Positions 14,001 through 22,210 of a DNA stretch of 27,063 nucleotides are shown here, piece after piece. The position numbers and the translations under genes were made by a program. Below the pieces are notes generated by a model. The model had not been told where the DNA came from, searched no databases, and saw only the letters and a list, made by a program, of their open reading frames with translations. Numbering within the stretch: position 1 is the stretch's first letter; the number at the start of each line of letters is the position of its first letter. This DNA comes from DAOUAT01 sp964551735 (lineage in GTDB: Bacteria; Chloroflexota; Anaerolineae; CG2-30-64-16). The DNA is taken from assembly GCA_964551735.1 (NCBI GenBank), contig CAZKEF010000063.1:1-27063 (forward strand), read 5' to 3'.

Positions 14001-14052
14001 TCAGCCGTTATCGGGACAACTGTCGTCCTGAGTGCATTGTAAGGTTGGTTAG

Positions 14053-14215
14053 TGTCACCTTGAGCGGGTCGGTCCCGTGAAATCCGTTGCAGCGACAGTC
14101 TAGCGAAGAGCTTGCCCTGAGCCTGTCGAAGGGGTCTCGTTGCGGCACAAGAGATGCTTCGGCCTGACCCATTTGGCTGCCCGTCATAAGTTTGGGACTC
14201 GGCCTCAGAATCACA
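14053..14215. repeat. MITE-like inverted-repeat element, copy A
   Basis: Most of the 296-bp gap between pstB and phoU2. The left end TGTCACCTTGAGCGGGT (14053-14069) matches the copy at 24037. The right end is degenerate (GGCCTCAGAATCACA). Internally it keeps AGCGAAG...GGTCTCGTTG and AGATGCTTCG, but a GCCCTGAGCCTGTCGAAGG element (14115-14133) splits the first motif. That makes it about 27 bp longer than copy C. No gene is visible here. Confidence 0.7.
14111..14133. repeat. CTTCGACAGGCTCAGGGC-like element nested in MITE copy A
   Basis: Reverse-complement copy (GCCCTGAGCCTGTCGAAGG) of the short element also seen at 481-503 and 4258-4283. It sits inside the larger inverted-repeat element, so it was probably inserted or generated there after that element spread. 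Confidence 0.6.
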
Positions 14216-14296
14216 AGATCCAATCTTCCAGCGCGTTCAGGGTGCCGTCGTGTTCTTACGACAGAGAGCCTATCGTTGTTCTGAAGCGAGGATATT

Positions 14297-14962
14297 ATGA
14301 CAGCAGCCATTCGTAGCCGGTTCGACCGGGAACTCATGCAATTGGGAGAGCTTCTGCTGGACCTGGGCAGCCGGGCCCGGCAGGAGGTCGCGCGCGGCAT
14401 CGAAGTCTATGTGCGCAACGACACTGACCTGGCCCGGGAAGTGATCGGCGCCGACACCGAGATTAACCAGCTTCGCTACAGCATCGAAGAGCAGTGCTAC
14501 GCGCTGCTGGCGTTGGAGCAGCCCGTCGCCGGTGATCTGCGCGCCGTTGTCGCCGCGCTGATCAGCGCCATCGAGTTTGAGCGCATGGCGGACCACGGCA
14601 AGAAGCTGGCCCGCATCTGCCTGCGCACCGCATCTGACCTGCGGCCCATCCCCACTGATGACATCGCTCGCCTGGGTGAGCTGGTGCTTGATATGTTCGA
14701 CCGAGTCCTGCGTGCCATCGCCGGTCGGGATATCGAGGAGGCGCGCGCCGTGTGCCAGGCGGATGATCAGGTGGACGCGTACTACAAACAGCTTTTCAAC
14801 GTCAAGCTGAGCTACATGCTCGAAGATGTGCGCGCCATCGGCCCCGGCACCTACCAGATCCAGGTCGCGCACGAGTTGGAGCGGGTGGGTGATCGCGTGA
14901 CCAATCTGGCTGAGCGGCTGGTCTACGCGGTGACCGGGGAGATGATCGATCTGAACACATAG
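14297..14962 (+). CDS. phoU: PhoU phosphate-signalling regulator (operon 2)
   Basis: PhoU family, 221 aa, exactly the length of the operon-1 copy and clearly paralogous to it. The two metal-binding repeats read EFERMADHGKKLARI and HELERVGDRVTNLAERL; in the second, IAD has become VGD. Start ATG 14297 with GAGG at 14288-14291. It is separated from pstB by a 296-bp gap filled by a dispersed repeat, so it may be transcribed less strongly than the rest of operon 2. Expected role: holding PhoR off when phosphate is sufficient and controlling Pst activity. Confidence 0.92.
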   Translation: MTAAIRSRFDRELMQLGELLLDLGSRARQEVARGIEVYVRNDTDLAREVIGADTEINQLRYSIEEQCYALLALEQPVAGDLRAVVAALISAIEFERMADHGKKLARICLRTASDLRPIPTDDIARLGELVLDMFDRVLRAIAGRDIEEARAVCQADDQVDAYYKQLFNVKLSYMLEDVRAIGPGTYQIQVAHELERVGDRVTNLAERLVYAVTGEMIDLNT

Positions 14963-15030
14963 TCAGCAAGCGGTCAAGATGCGGTCACGCAATTTCCTCC
15001 GAGCTGGTTTTCAATGGAGCAGGACCCTTT

Positions 15031-15059
15031 TTGACACCGGTGGTAAGTCGGTGTACGCT
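15031..15059 (+). promoter_or_regulatory. Sigma-70-like promoter for the DUF2207 gene
   Basis: A perfect -35 TTGACA (15031-15036) is separated by 17 bp from TACGCT (15054-15059), a weaker -10. The predicted start leaves a leader of about 20 nt containing the AGGGAGG ribosome-binding site of the next gene. Confidence 0.5.
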
Positions 15060-15087
15060 CAGGAAAGTGGTCTTCAGGGAGGGAACC

Positions 15088-16776
15088 ATGAACCGCAAGC
15101 TTGTGTCGGCCCTGCTGGTGCTCTTGGCCGTCATGGCGTGGCTCGTTATGCCTGCAGCCGCGGCCAAGGACTACAACGCCGACCGCTATGATGTCACCTG
15201 GGACGTCCAGGAAGATGGCTCGCTGCTCATCACCGAAACGGTGGTCTTCCGCTTCCAGGGCGGGCCGTTCACCTACGTTTACCGCGAGTTGCCGCTGGAT
15301 TACAGCGACGGCGTCGTGGACATTCGTGCTACGCTGGATGGCGCGCCGCTCCCCACCGGAAGCAGCCCAGGGCAGGTCGAGCTCACCGGCCGCGATCCCA
15401 TCAAGGTCACCTGGCACTTCGCTCCCACCTCGGACGCGGTTCACACCTTCAGCCTGAGCTATCGTGCGTTGGGCGTGGTGCGGCAGGAGGCGGACGCCGA
15501 CCTGCTGACCTGGCACGCGCTGCCCACCGACTACGACTATCGCATCGCGCAGGCCTTACTGACCGTCAATTACCCCCCCAGCGTCCGGCTGCTGGCTGCG
15601 CCCGAGGTCCGGCGGGGCGGGGCTGAGGTCAGCATGGAGGCCGGCCGTGTGGTTTTCACTGCAGCCGATCTGGGTTCCGACTCTGACATGCTGGTGGCGT
15701 TGCGCTTCGCGCCGGGCAGCCTGATCTCGGCGCCGCCAGGGTGGCAGGCGCGTGCCGCCCAGGCCCGGCGGACCGCGCCGGCCTGGGGCGGGATCGCGCT
15801 GGGGACATTCCTGGCGGGCGTGGCCGCGCTGTGGGCTTCCGGCGCGCGGTGGCGGCAGGAACGCCGGCCGGAACCTTCCGCCTTCCGGCCCTCGTCGCCG
15901 CCGGGGGACCTGGCGCCGGCCTTCGCCGGGGCTTTGACCGCCTCCGGTGGGCAGATCGGGTGGCCGCACGCCTTGGCGACCCTGTTCGACCTGGCGCAGC
16001 GTGGCGTGCTGCGGATTGATGAAACCGAGCGGAAATGGTATCGCTCGCGTGACTTCATCGTGACGCAGGTGGCCCGGCCGGCTGATCTGCGGCCGCACGA
16101 ACAAGGGCTGTTGGACCTGCTGTTCGCGACCAAAAAGGGCGCGACCGATACGGTGAGATTCTCGGAGCTGGCAAGCCGCGCCAGCGTGCAACTCAAGCGC
16201 TTCAGCAAGCCGCTGGAGCAGGAGCTGGTCGCCGCCGGCCTGTTTGACCCTGAACGGATGCGCGCACGGTCCCGGTATCTCGTGGCCGGCGTCGTGCTGA
16301 TGCTGCTTTCCCTGGTTCTCCTGGCGGTCGGGGTGGTCCTCATGGCGCGTTTCGATGGCTGGCCGCTGCTGATCGCTTTCAGCGTGTTCCTGGTCGCCCT
16401 GGTCGCCCTGATCGCGAGCGGCGTCTTCTCGCCCTTGTCGGAGCGGGGGGCCGGGCTGCGGGCGCAGTGGCAGGGCTTTCAGGCCTATTTGCGCGATGTC
16501 ACCCGCGGCCGCGAGCCAGCCTACGACCTCCGCACCTTTGACTGTTACCTGCCCTATGCAGCCAGCTTCGGCCTGGCGCAGCCGTGGGCCAAGGCGCTCA
16601 GCAAGCAGGCCGGCGCGGCGATCCCGGCCTGGTTCGGCGCGCTGACGACGGCCAGGGAAGACGGGATGGCCGCCTTCGTGGCGATGACCGCGGCATCGCA
16701 CTCGGCCGGAGGCAGCAGCGCCGACGCTGGCGGGGCCGGTGGCGCTGGTGGCGGTGGCGGCAGCGGCGCAGGGTGA
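15088..16776 (+). CDS. DUF2207 membrane protein with Gly-rich tail
   Basis: Predicted DUF2207-family membrane protein, 562 aa. A signal peptide (1-25, ending PAAAA) precedes an extracytoplasmic beta-rich domain (about 28-215) with the family opening YDVTWDVQEDGSLLITET and FTYVYRELPL. One TM segment (about 233-251) leads to a cytoplasmic part, then two closely spaced TM segments near 404-452 and a C-terminal domain. The protein ends in a Gly/Ser/Ala-rich tail (GGAGGAGGGGGSGAG), a common ending in this family. The molecular function of DUF2207 is not established. Start is ATG 15088 after AGGGAGG; the open frame back to 15031 covers the promoter. It follows phoU2 but has its own promoter, so a link to phosphate is not implied. 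Confidence 0.85.
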   Translation: MNRKLVSALLVLLAVMAWLVMPAAAAKDYNADRYDVTWDVQEDGSLLITETVVFRFQGGPFTYVYRELPLDYSDGVVDIRATLDGAPLPTGSSPGQVELTGRDPIKVTWHFAPTSDAVHTFSLSYRALGVVRQEADADLLTWHALPTDYDYRIAQALLTVNYPPSVRLLAAPEVRRGGAEVSMEAGRVVFTAADLGSDSDMLVALRFAPGSLISAPPGWQARAAQARRTAPAWGGIALGTFLAGVAALWASGARWRQERRPEPSAFRPSSPPGDLAPAFAGALTASGGQIGWPHALATLFDLAQRGVLRIDETERKWYRSRDFIVTQVARPADLRPHEQGLLDLLFATKKGATDTVRFSELASRASVQLKRFSKPLEQELVAAGLFDPERMRARSRYLVAGVVLMLLSLVLLAVGVVLMARFDGWPLLIAFSVFLVALVALIASGVFSPLSERGAGLRAQWQGFQAYLRDVTRGREPAYDLRTFDCYLPYAASFGLAQPWAKALSKQAGAAIPAWFGALTTAREDGMAAFVAMTAASHSAGGSSADAGGAGGAGGGGGSGAG

Positions 16777-16795
16777 GGCGATCGCTATCTCATCA

Positions 16796-16934
16796 GTCAT
16801 TCTGAGCGGGTTGATCCCTGGACGCTCGTTCCGACGTGAAACCGGCGAAGAATCTCTTGCCCCTGATCAAGACGATATGCTTCGCTAGATGTTCGCTGCA
16901 ATGGATTTCCTGCTACAGACCCGCTCAGCATGAC
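16796..16934. repeat. MITE-like inverted-repeat element, copy B
   Basis: The ends GTCATTCTGAGCGGGT (16796-16811) and ACCCGCTCAGCATGAC (16919-16934) are inverted with one mismatch in 16. Inner motifs GCGAAGAATCTC and GATATGCTTCGC form a second, looser inverted pair. It fills most of the gap between the DUF2207 and CPBP genes and carries no open frame of note. Confidence 0.8.
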
Positions 16935-16992
16935 AGAGTAGCTTCCTTGTTCAAGATAAGTTCTCATCATAGCGAAAGAAAGCGATGATCAC

Positions 16993-18054
16993 ATGGATAT
17001 TTTTCTCACCGTTCTCCTGTTCCTGCCCCTGGGCGTCGTCCTGTGGCTGGCTAACCTCTCGTGGCGCAAGCGCATCGAGGGTGACATAAAGTTGGAGCGG
17101 CTGTTGAAGCTCCTGGCCTATGGGCTGCTGGCTTTGCTGTTCGGGGGCTTGATCTTGCTCGGCCTATCGCTGTGGGGCATCGGGTTACTGACGACCGTGC
17201 AACCCGTATCCGGCGAGGCCATCCCGGGACTCGGTTTCCCTTTCCCGGTCGAGGCGCTGCCGCGTGTGGGCCTGGCGTTTTGGCTGCCCTCGGTCTTCGG
17301 CCTGCTGATGCTGCTGCGCGCGCCGCGGCGACTGGCGGCTGGATTCACGAGCATTGACCCGGCCAACCCCGTCCACGCGGTGGCGCTGGCCATGTCGTTC
17401 CTGGTGCTGGTCAACCTCTTCGTCACCCTGGGGATGGGGCTGAAGAACCTGGCTGAGATGTTGGAGGCCAGCCAGGCCGGAGGGGTCGAATCCAACCCGG
17501 CGCCGACGTTGTGGGCGCTGAACATCGCGTTTCTGCTCATCTCCTTTGTGGGCGTGGGCTGGCTGGCGACCCGCACGTTGCGCGGCGCGGTGAACCGCCT
17601 GGGGCTGGCGGTCCCCACGGTCGGGCAGGCGGTGCTGGGGGTTGCGGCCGGCCTCTTGCTGGTGCCGGCCGTGATCGCGGTGGAATACGCGGTCAGTCAG
17701 ATCGGCCTGGGCGCCGACCCCGACGTGGAGCGGCTGACCGAGCAGCTGATCGGCCCGCTGACCATGTCGTTCCCCGGCATCTTGACCCTGGGCCTGGCGG
17801 CCGCGTTGGGCGAGGAGAGCATCTTTCGCGGCGCGCTCCAGCCGAAGTTCGGTCTCGTGCTCACCACGCTGCTGTTCGCTCTGCTGCACAGCCAGTACGG
17901 CTTCAGCTTCTCGACGGTGGCCGTGTTCGGGGTCGGGCTGGTGCTGGGCCTGCTGCGCCTGCGCGCCAACACCACCACGGCGATGGTTACGCACGCGGTG
18001 TACAACATGTCGTTGGGATTGATTGCATATTTCGGGTGGCTGCAGAATCTGTAG
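16993..18054 (+). CDS. CPBP-family intramembrane glutamic protease-like protein
   Basis: Polytopic membrane protein, 353 aa, of the CPBP/CAAX-protease-like (ABI) family. The C-terminal core shows all three motifs: E274-E275-x3-R279 in GEESIFRGALQ, F295-x3-H299 in LLFALLHSQYG, and H334/N338 in MVTHAVYN. These residues form the catalytic site in Rce1-type glutamate proteases. The N-terminal half is strongly hydrophobic with about four extra TM segments. Bacterial members process small peptides or act in bacteriocin immunity, but the substrate here is unknown. The ribosome-binding site is weak. A small ion-channel gene follows after 39 bp. Confidence 0.87.
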   Translation: MDIFLTVLLFLPLGVVLWLANLSWRKRIEGDIKLERLLKLLAYGLLALLFGGLILLGLSLWGIGLLTTVQPVSGEAIPGLGFPFPVEALPRVGLAFWLPSVFGLLMLLRAPRRLAAGFTSIDPANPVHAVALAMSFLVLVNLFVTLGMGLKNLAEMLEASQAGGVESNPAPTLWALNIAFLLISFVGVGWLATRTLRGAVNRLGLAVPTVGQAVLGVAAGLLLVPAVIAVEYAVSQIGLGADPDVERLTEQLIGPLTMSFPGILTLGLAAALGEESIFRGALQPKFGLVLTTLLFALLHSQYGFSFSTVAVFGVGLVLGLLRLRANTTTAMVTHAVYNMSLGLIAYFGWLQNL

Positions 18055-18093
18055 CGCAATCCGCGGGACTGCGCCGGCCGGGTGAGGTATGCC

Positions 18094-18432
18094 ATGCTCT
18101 CATTCCTGTTCACGCTACGTCTTTTTGCCCGCGCCATCCATTACGCCTGGCGAGACCCAGCCTTTCGGTTCCTGGGCCTGCTGACCGGCGGCGTGCTGGG
18201 CACGGGTACGGTCTTCTACCATTGGGCTGAAGGTTGGCGTTGGCTGGACAGCCTGTATTTCTGTGTGATCACCCTGGCAACAGTGGGCTACGGCGACTTC
18301 TCGCCCAAGACCGACCTGGGCAAGATCTTCACGGTGATCTATGTCTTTCTGGGGATTGGGTTGTTGGTTGCTGTGTTTACCCGTCTCGCCGAGGCGTTGC
18401 TGGCGGCCCAGCGCGACCAGTCCAAGAAGTAA
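18094..18432 (+). CDS. Small two-TM potassium channel
   Basis: Ion-channel protein, 112 aa. TM1 (about 26-43), a pore helix and the selectivity filter T63-VGYGD68 in TLATVGYGDFSP, then TM2 (about 79-97). This is the minimal KcsA-like pore, which would assemble as a tetramer. A short positively and negatively charged cytoplasmic tail follows, with no RCK or cyclic-nucleotide domain, so gating is unclear. Start chosen at ATG 18094 with GAGGT five bases upstream; a GTG at 18082 would add four residues. Possibly cotranscribed with the CPBP gene. Confidence 0.88.
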   Translation: MLSFLFTLRLFARAIHYAWRDPAFRFLGLLTGGVLGTGTVFYHWAEGWRWLDSLYFCVITLATVGYGDFSPKTDLGKIFTVIYVFLGIGLLVAVFTRLAEALLAAQRDQSKK

Positions 18433-18448
18433 TGGCCGGTCCAAACGC

Positions 18449-18477
18449 TTGACTTCTCGCCCTGCGCGAAGTACACT
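18449..18477 (+). promoter_or_regulatory. Leaderless sigma-70-like promoter of the hybrid sensor gene
   Basis: TTGACT (18449-18454), an exact 17-bp spacer and TACACT (18472-18477) form a good promoter. The ATG of the next gene is at 18484, only six bases beyond the -10. Transcription should therefore begin at or next to the start codon, giving a leaderless mRNA. There is no Shine-Dalgarno sequence in the short gap. Confidence 0.7.
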
Positions 18478-18483
18478 GCTGAC

Positions 18484-21400
18484 ATGAAGCACTTTCCTGG
18501 TGACCGAGTCGGATCAGTGCAAAGCAATGAGCGCAATCTGCGTCCCACTATCGGCGTGCTGGCCGGCTGGCAGTACTACTGGACGGCCACGCCGCTCAGC
18601 TACCTGAACCCGATCTACCGCGGGATCCGTCAGGCCGCGGCCGACCTGGGCTGCAACCTGCTGCTGAGCTGCGGCATGGGCGCGTCGGCCACGTCGGCTG
18701 ATCCGCTGCGTCCCGCCTGGCCGTTTCCATCCCCTGACAGCGATTTCATACCCATCGGCCCGTGGAACACCGACGGCCTCATCGCCATCAATCCGTTGCA
18801 TACTGCGGCGCGTTCGCGTGACCTTCAAGGCTTGATCGCCGCGGGATTCCCTGTCATGTTTGTCGCTGCCGGAGAATCGGGCCCGACCATCGTGGCGGAT
18901 AACGCCGCGGGCATCCGGGAGGCGATGCAGCATCTCGCCGGACACGGTCACCGGCGCATCGCGTTCATCGCGGGCAGCCCCGAGGATATGGCCGGCGACA
19001 CTGGCGCCCGCTTGCAGGCCTATCAGGCCGCGCTGTGCCAGCTCGGACTGGCTCCCGACGAGCAGCTCATCGTCTATGGCCGGCACATCGCGACCGGCGG
19101 CTATGCGGCGATGCGGCAGATCCTGGCCGCCGCTGCGCCGTTTACCGCCGTCCTGGCCAGCAACGATGAATCAGCGCTCGGCGCCATGCAAGCGCTCAGC
19201 GAAGCTGGCCTGCGGGTGCCGCAGGATGTTGCAGTGATCGGGTTCGATGATCGACCGGAGAGCGCAGTGCAGGAGCCGGCGCTGACCAGTGTAGCTGTGC
19301 CGCTGTTCGAGATGGGCTATCGGGCAGTGACGCAGCTTTTGCGTCAAATCCAGGGCGAGCCGTCCCCGGTCGAGCCGGTTAAGGTCGCCACCCATCTCGT
19401 GATCCGGAAATCGTGCGGCTGCGGCCGTGGCGCCAGGGGGAGCGAAGATATCTCGCTTGACGCCGATTCCGCAGCCGATCCGGAGGAGATCCGGGCGGTG
19501 CGGGCGCGGCTCACCCAGGCCTTCATCGCCGGTGTCGAGCAAGATGGCCCGGCCGTGTTGCGTGACGCGGTGGAGGCCATTCTCGGACAGGAGGCGCAGG
19601 GCTGGGATGACGCGGTGATCTGGCAGGCTGCCTTTTCGGTGGTGAGCGACGATCTGCCCGCGCTGGTCGCGCGCTGGCCGGACGATGCGCGCCGCGTCCG
19701 GGCGCGGCGCCTGTTGGAGGGCGGCCGCGATGCGGTTGTTGCCGGCACATGGCAGCGCCATCGGCGCTCCGTGGTGGATCAACGTTGGACGGCCGATCGC
19801 CTGGGCGTTTTGACGGCGCAGCTACAGGCCGCGCTTGATGAGATGCAAGTCTATGACGTGTTGGCACATTACCTGCCTGAGATGGGCATCCAATTCGCCG
19901 CGGTCGCCCTGTTCGGAGACGCAGATGACGATTCGACGGCCTGCTGTCACCTGCGCACCCTGATTCCGCCGGGCCAGGAGATGCTCCATTTCCCGTGTCG
20001 CGAGTTTCCGCCCGCGGGCCTGTTCCCTGCCGGGCGTCCCTTCGACCTGGCGCTGCTGCCGCTGGTCAACCCGCGCGGGCAGTTGGGCTTTGTTGCCTTT
20101 GACACCGGCCAGCTCGACCTCTACGGCGCCATCGTCCAGCAGTTGGCAGCTGCGCTCAACACGGCACAGTTGTACCGCGAAGCCACCGAGGGCCGCCGCC
20201 TGGCCGAAGAGGCGAACCGGATGAAGAGCCGCTTTCTGTCCACCGTCAGCCATGAGCTCCGCACGCCGCTGAACCTGATCGTTGGCCTCGGCGAGATCTT
20301 GCTGCGCGACAGCGATAACGGCGATACGCCGTTGCCCCCCGCGGCGCGTAAGGATGTGGAACGCTTGAACGCCAACGCGCAACACCTCGGCCGGCTGATC
20401 GGCGACGTGCTCGACCTGGCCAGCAGCGACGCGGGGCAGTTGCGGTTGACCAACCAGCTCGTGGACCTGGGGCAGATCCTGCAGCCCGTCGTAGAGACAG
20501 GCCGCCGGCTGGCCGCGGACAAAGGTCTGGCATGGCGCGCGCATCTGCCGGCGTCGGGACCGTGGGTATGGGGCGATCGCACTCGCCTGTCGCAAGTGGC
20601 GTTGAACCTGGTCAGCAACGCGATTAAGTTCACAGCGCGGGGCGAGGTCAGCCTGATCGTGGAGACCGGCCCGAGGTCCGTCACCGTCAGCGTGCGTGAC
20701 ACGGGGTTGGGCATCCCGCCGGAGGAACAGGATGCGATCTTTGCTGATTTCCGCCGGTCGGAGCGGAGCATCACCCGCGGCTACGGTGGCCTGGGTTTGG
20801 GGCTGGCGATCTGCCGGCGCTTGGTTGAGCTGCACGGCGGTAAGATTGCCGTGCGTTCGACTGGTCAGGAAGGCGCCGGTTCGACCTTCTATTTCTCCTT
20901 GCCGACTGTGGAGCCGCCCTCCGCCCAGGCGCAAACCGCATCACCCGCGGCAGAGACCGCGCCGTGGATCCTGGTGCTCACCAGTGCCCCGGGCCTGAAC
21001 GAACGCCTGCGCCTGCACTTGCAGCAGCGCGGGTTCACGGTGCAGGTGGCGCCGATAGACCGGCCTGCAAGCTGGCAATCGCAACTCCTTGCCGCACCCC
21101 CCGCCGCGGTCGTGCTCGATGTGACGCAAGCGTCGGACCAGGCCTGGCACGTGCTCAAGATGCTTAAGGCCGATCCGATCACGCAGGCAGTCCCCGCGCT
21201 CTTTTATACCCTTTCGCAAGATAGCGGCGCGGTGCTGGAGCTTGACTATCTCACCAAGCCCATCGAGTTGGCTGAGCTCACGCGCGCACTGGATCAACAC
21301 TGGCTGGCCGCCGACGTAGCCCACCCTCAGGCCTCATTCCTGGTGGTGGACGATGATCCGGAGACGCTGGAGATGCACGCGCGTATCGTGCAGGCGCGTT

Positions 21401-22035
21401 CGGCCGCCCATCGTGTTCTGAAGGCCCACAACGGGCTGGAGGCCCTGGCGATCCTCCAGCGCGAACGGGTGGATCTGGTGCTGCTGGACCTGATGATGCC
21501 CGAGATGGACGGCTTTGCAGTGCTGGAGGCGATGCGTGAGCAGCCCGCCACGCACGACATCCCCGTCATCGTCGTCACTGGCCAGACGCTGACGGAGGCG
21601 GAGATGGGCCGGCTGAACCTGGGCGTGACGCGCGTATTGAGCAAGGGCATCTTCAGCCTGGAAGAGACGCTGCAGCACCTGGACGCCGCGCTGGCCCGGA
21701 AGCGCGAGCTGAGCACCGAGGCGCAGCGGTTGGTGCGCCAGGCCATGGCCTACATGCACGCGCACTACGCCGAACCTCTCTCGCGCCAGGAGATCGCCGA
21801 ACATGTCGGCCTCAGCGACGATTACCTGACCAGTTGCTTCCGCAAAGAACTGGGTCTGACGCCGGTGGCCTACCTCAACCGCTACCGCATTCAGCAGGCC
21901 CGGCACCTCCTCAAGAACACCCATAAAAGCATCACGGAGATCGCCCTGGATGTGGGTTTCTCCGGCAGCAGCTATTTCAATCGCGTCTTCCGCCGCGAGA
22001 CCGGCATGACGCCGGAAGCGTACCGCCGCGGATAA
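18484..22035 (+). CDS. Soluble hybrid sensor: LacI-type ligand domain, histidine kinase, two receivers, AraC output
   Basis: One-protein signalling system, 1183 aa. Residues 20-310 are a LacI/periplasmic-binding type 1 sugar-binding domain (GHRRIAFIAG, ASNDESALGAMQAL, VPQDVAVIGFDD) without its usual HTH, ending in RKSCGCG. Residues about 340-565 are a linker and GAF-like region. The HisKA helix has H590 in VSHELRTPLN, followed by HATPase_c motifs NLVSNAIKF, DTGLGIP and GGLGLGLAI. Receiver 1 (about 827-940) keeps D879 and K925 but lacks the acidic pair. Receiver 2 (951-1070) is complete with DDD near 955-957, D1002, T1032 and K1054. Two AraC helix-turn-helices fill 1085-1183. No signal peptide or TM is seen, so it senses a cytoplasmic ligand. 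The neighbouring sugar transporter and GH16 genes are likely targets. Confidence 0.9.
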   Translation: MKHFPGDRVGSVQSNERNLRPTIGVLAGWQYYWTATPLSYLNPIYRGIRQAAADLGCNLLLSCGMGASATSADPLRPAWPFPSPDSDFIPIGPWNTDGLIAINPLHTAARSRDLQGLIAAGFPVMFVAAGESGPTIVADNAAGIREAMQHLAGHGHRRIAFIAGSPEDMAGDTGARLQAYQAALCQLGLAPDEQLIVYGRHIATGGYAAMRQILAAAAPFTAVLASNDESALGAMQALSEAGLRVPQDVAVIGFDDRPESAVQEPALTSVAVPLFEMGYRAVTQLLRQIQGEPSPVEPVKVATHLVIRKSCGCGRGARGSEDISLDADSAADPEEIRAVRARLTQAFIAGVEQDGPAVLRDAVEAILGQEAQGWDDAVIWQAAFSVVSDDLPALVARWPDDARRVRARRLLEGGRDAVVAGTWQRHRRSVVDQRWTADRLGVLTAQLQAALDEMQVYDVLAHYLPEMGIQFAAVALFGDADDDSTACCHLRTLIPPGQEMLHFPCREFPPAGLFPAGRPFDLALLPLVNPRGQLGFVAFDTGQLDLYGAIVQQLAAALNTAQLYREATEGRRLAEEANRMKSRFLSTVSHELRTPLNLIVGLGEILLRDSDNGDTPLPPAARKDVERLNANAQHLGRLIGDVLDLASSDAGQLRLTNQLVDLGQILQPVVETGRRLAADKGLAWRAHLPASGPWVWGDRTRLSQVALNLVSNAIKFTARGEVSLIVETGPRSVTVSVRDTGLGIPPEEQDAIFADFRRSERSITRGYGGLGLGLAICRRLVELHGGKIAVRSTGQEGAGSTFYFSLPTVEPPSAQAQTASPAAETAPWILVLTSAPGLNERLRLHLQQRGFTVQVAPIDRPASWQSQLLAAPPAAVVLDVTQASDQAWHVLKMLKADPITQAVPALFYTLSQDSGAVLELDYLTKPIELAELTRALDQHWLAADVAHPQASFLVVDDDPETLEMHARIVQARSAAHRVLKAHNGLEALAILQRERVDLVLLDLMMPEMDGFAVLEAMREQPATHDIPVIVVTGQTLTEAEMGRLNLGVTRVLSKGIFSLEETLQHLDAALARKRELSTEAQRLVRQAMAYMHAHYAEPLSRQEIAEHVGLSDDYLTSCFRKELGLTPVAYLNRYRIQQARHLLKNTHKSITEIALDVGFSGSSYFNRVFRRETGMTPEAYRRG

Positions 22036-22039
22036 TCGT

Positions 22040-22133
22040 GGGGGCGGGTTTTACAGCATCGCCGGCAAGCACACCCTCAGAGCGTCACGTCCATCCCTGG
22101 CGGGTTCGCCGTAAGTATCAGAAACCCGCCCCC
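22040..22133. repeat. 94-bp element with perfect 12-bp terminal inverted repeats
   Basis: GGGGGCGGGTTT (22040-22051) and AAACCCGCCCCC (22122-22133) are exact reverse complements. The element begins 5 bp after the sensor stop codon. A long GC-rich stem could act as a transcription barrier after the sensor gene. The form also fits a small non-autonomous repeat. Confidence 0.7.
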
Positions 22134-22202
22134 TACACAAAACCTCTCGGAAATGTGCGCACGCTGTGCGCTTTTGGACAAGCCTTTCCTCGCTCAAACC
22201 CC

Positions 22203-22208
22203 TATACT
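22203..22208 (+). promoter_or_regulatory. -10 element before the lacI fragment
   Basis: TATACT matches TATAAT at five of six positions. It is identical to the -10 of the operon-2 pst promoter. No convincing -35 lies 16-18 bp upstream. Its start site would fall just before the operator at 22220. Confidence 0.45.
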
Positions 22209-22210
22209 GA

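Noticed and set aside
14001..14296. Small gene or RNA between pstB and phoU2.
   Set aside because: The stretch is accounted for by a degenerate inverted-repeat element with a nested short repeat; no coding signal or known RNA motif is visible.
15031..15087. Earlier start for the DUF2207 protein.
   Set aside because: It would place residues before a clear signal peptide and overlaps the TTGACA promoter. ATG 15088 has AGGGAGG.
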